Of a stretch of DNA of 21,671 nt, positions 21,630 to 21,671 are shown piece by piece. Made by a program: the position numbers and the translations under genes. The DNA comes from JAGOTP01 sp964359565 (GTDB lineage: Bacteria > Patescibacteriota > Patescibacteriia > 2-12-FULL-60-25): the NCBI GenBank assembly GCA_964359565.1, contig CAYHTN010000012.1, forward strand, positions 1 to 21,671, in the 5' to 3' direction. The stretch's first letter is position 1; every line of letters starts with the position of its first letter. The notes below the pieces were generated by a model, which was not told where the DNA came from, searched no databases, and saw nothing but the letters and a program-made list of their open reading frames with translations.

Positions 21630-21671
21630 CGGGCTATAGCGCAGTTGGTAGCGCGCTTCGTTCGGGACGAA
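21630..21671 (+). tRNA. tRNA-Pro(CGG), 5' part only
   Basis: The acceptor 5' strand CGGGCTA, TA at positions 8-9, D-arm GCGC...GCGC and anticodon stem start CTTCG with loop TTCGGGA (anticodon CGG) are visible. The window ends inside the 3' side of the anticodon stem, so the remaining half lies outside. The bases after the loop (CGAA) agree with the stem. Confidence 0.85.

Noticed and set aside
1..21671. CRISPR array, prophage or insertion sequence
   Set aside because: No spaced direct repeats, phage genes or transposase genes are seen.

Overview
The window looks like a chromosomal segment of a small-genome bacterium, most plausibly a member of the Patescibacteria (Candidate Phyla Radiation). 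This rests on gene content and style, not on a marker phylogeny. The genes are short and tightly packed, most starts lack a Shine-Dalgarno sequence, and many promoters sit so close to the ATG that the mRNAs should be leaderless. The cytidylate kinase is of the archaeal type. An uncommon MurL/MurD2 pair supplies the D-glutamate step of peptidoglycan synthesis. AUA is read by a rare tRNA-Ile(UAU). The genetic code is standard (TAA, TAG and TGA all end genes). No phage, IS transposase or CRISPR array is visible.

Layout, left to right. (1) 1-847, minus: secG followed by the N-terminal part of an SBP_bac_5 peptide-binding lipoprotein-like protein that runs off the left edge. (2) 859-5069, plus: a membrane-anchored DsbA-like protein, uvrA and rplS (L19). 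Two of these carry single in-frame stop codons: TGA in the N-terminal anchor of the DsbA-like gene and TAA at codon 373 of uvrA. A 23-bp inverted repeat after rplS is a shared terminator. (3) 5139-6676, minus: rluD-like pseudouridine synthase followed by cmk. The rluD promoter shares its -35 box with a divergent promoter that faces a 119-bp imperfect palindrome and tRNA-Ile(UAU). (4) 7124-9031, minus: an M20 peptidase and a GC-rich GNAT acetyltransferase. The acetyltransferase is preceded by a strong promoter, an 18-residue leader peptide with three consecutive Tyr codons, and competing hairpins ending in a terminator-like stem. (5) 9039-9971, minus: an unrecognised 310-residue protein. (6) 10127-12130, plus: a secreted beta-propeller protein, converging on an ABC-F ATPase (12193-13980, minus) across a 42-bp perfect palindrome. 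(7) 14032-18330, plus: a small DUF6504-like protein and Y-family DNA polymerase, then murL and murD2. (8) 18395-21671, plus: tRNA-Thr with rpmG (L33), a TM0106-type nuclease, a YibE/F membrane protein, and the first part of tRNA-Pro(CGG).

The functional groups are translation (rplS, rpmG, rluD, ABC-F, three tRNAs), DNA repair and tolerance (uvrA, Y-family polymerase, TM0106-like nuclease), cell envelope (secG, SBP, DsbA-like, beta-propeller, MurL/MurD2, YibE/F) and small metabolic enzymes (cmk, M20, GNAT). The most unusual element is the possible translation-coupled attenuator ahead of the GNAT gene. Next are the symmetric 119-bp palindrome beside tRNA-Ile and the MurL/MurD2 route.
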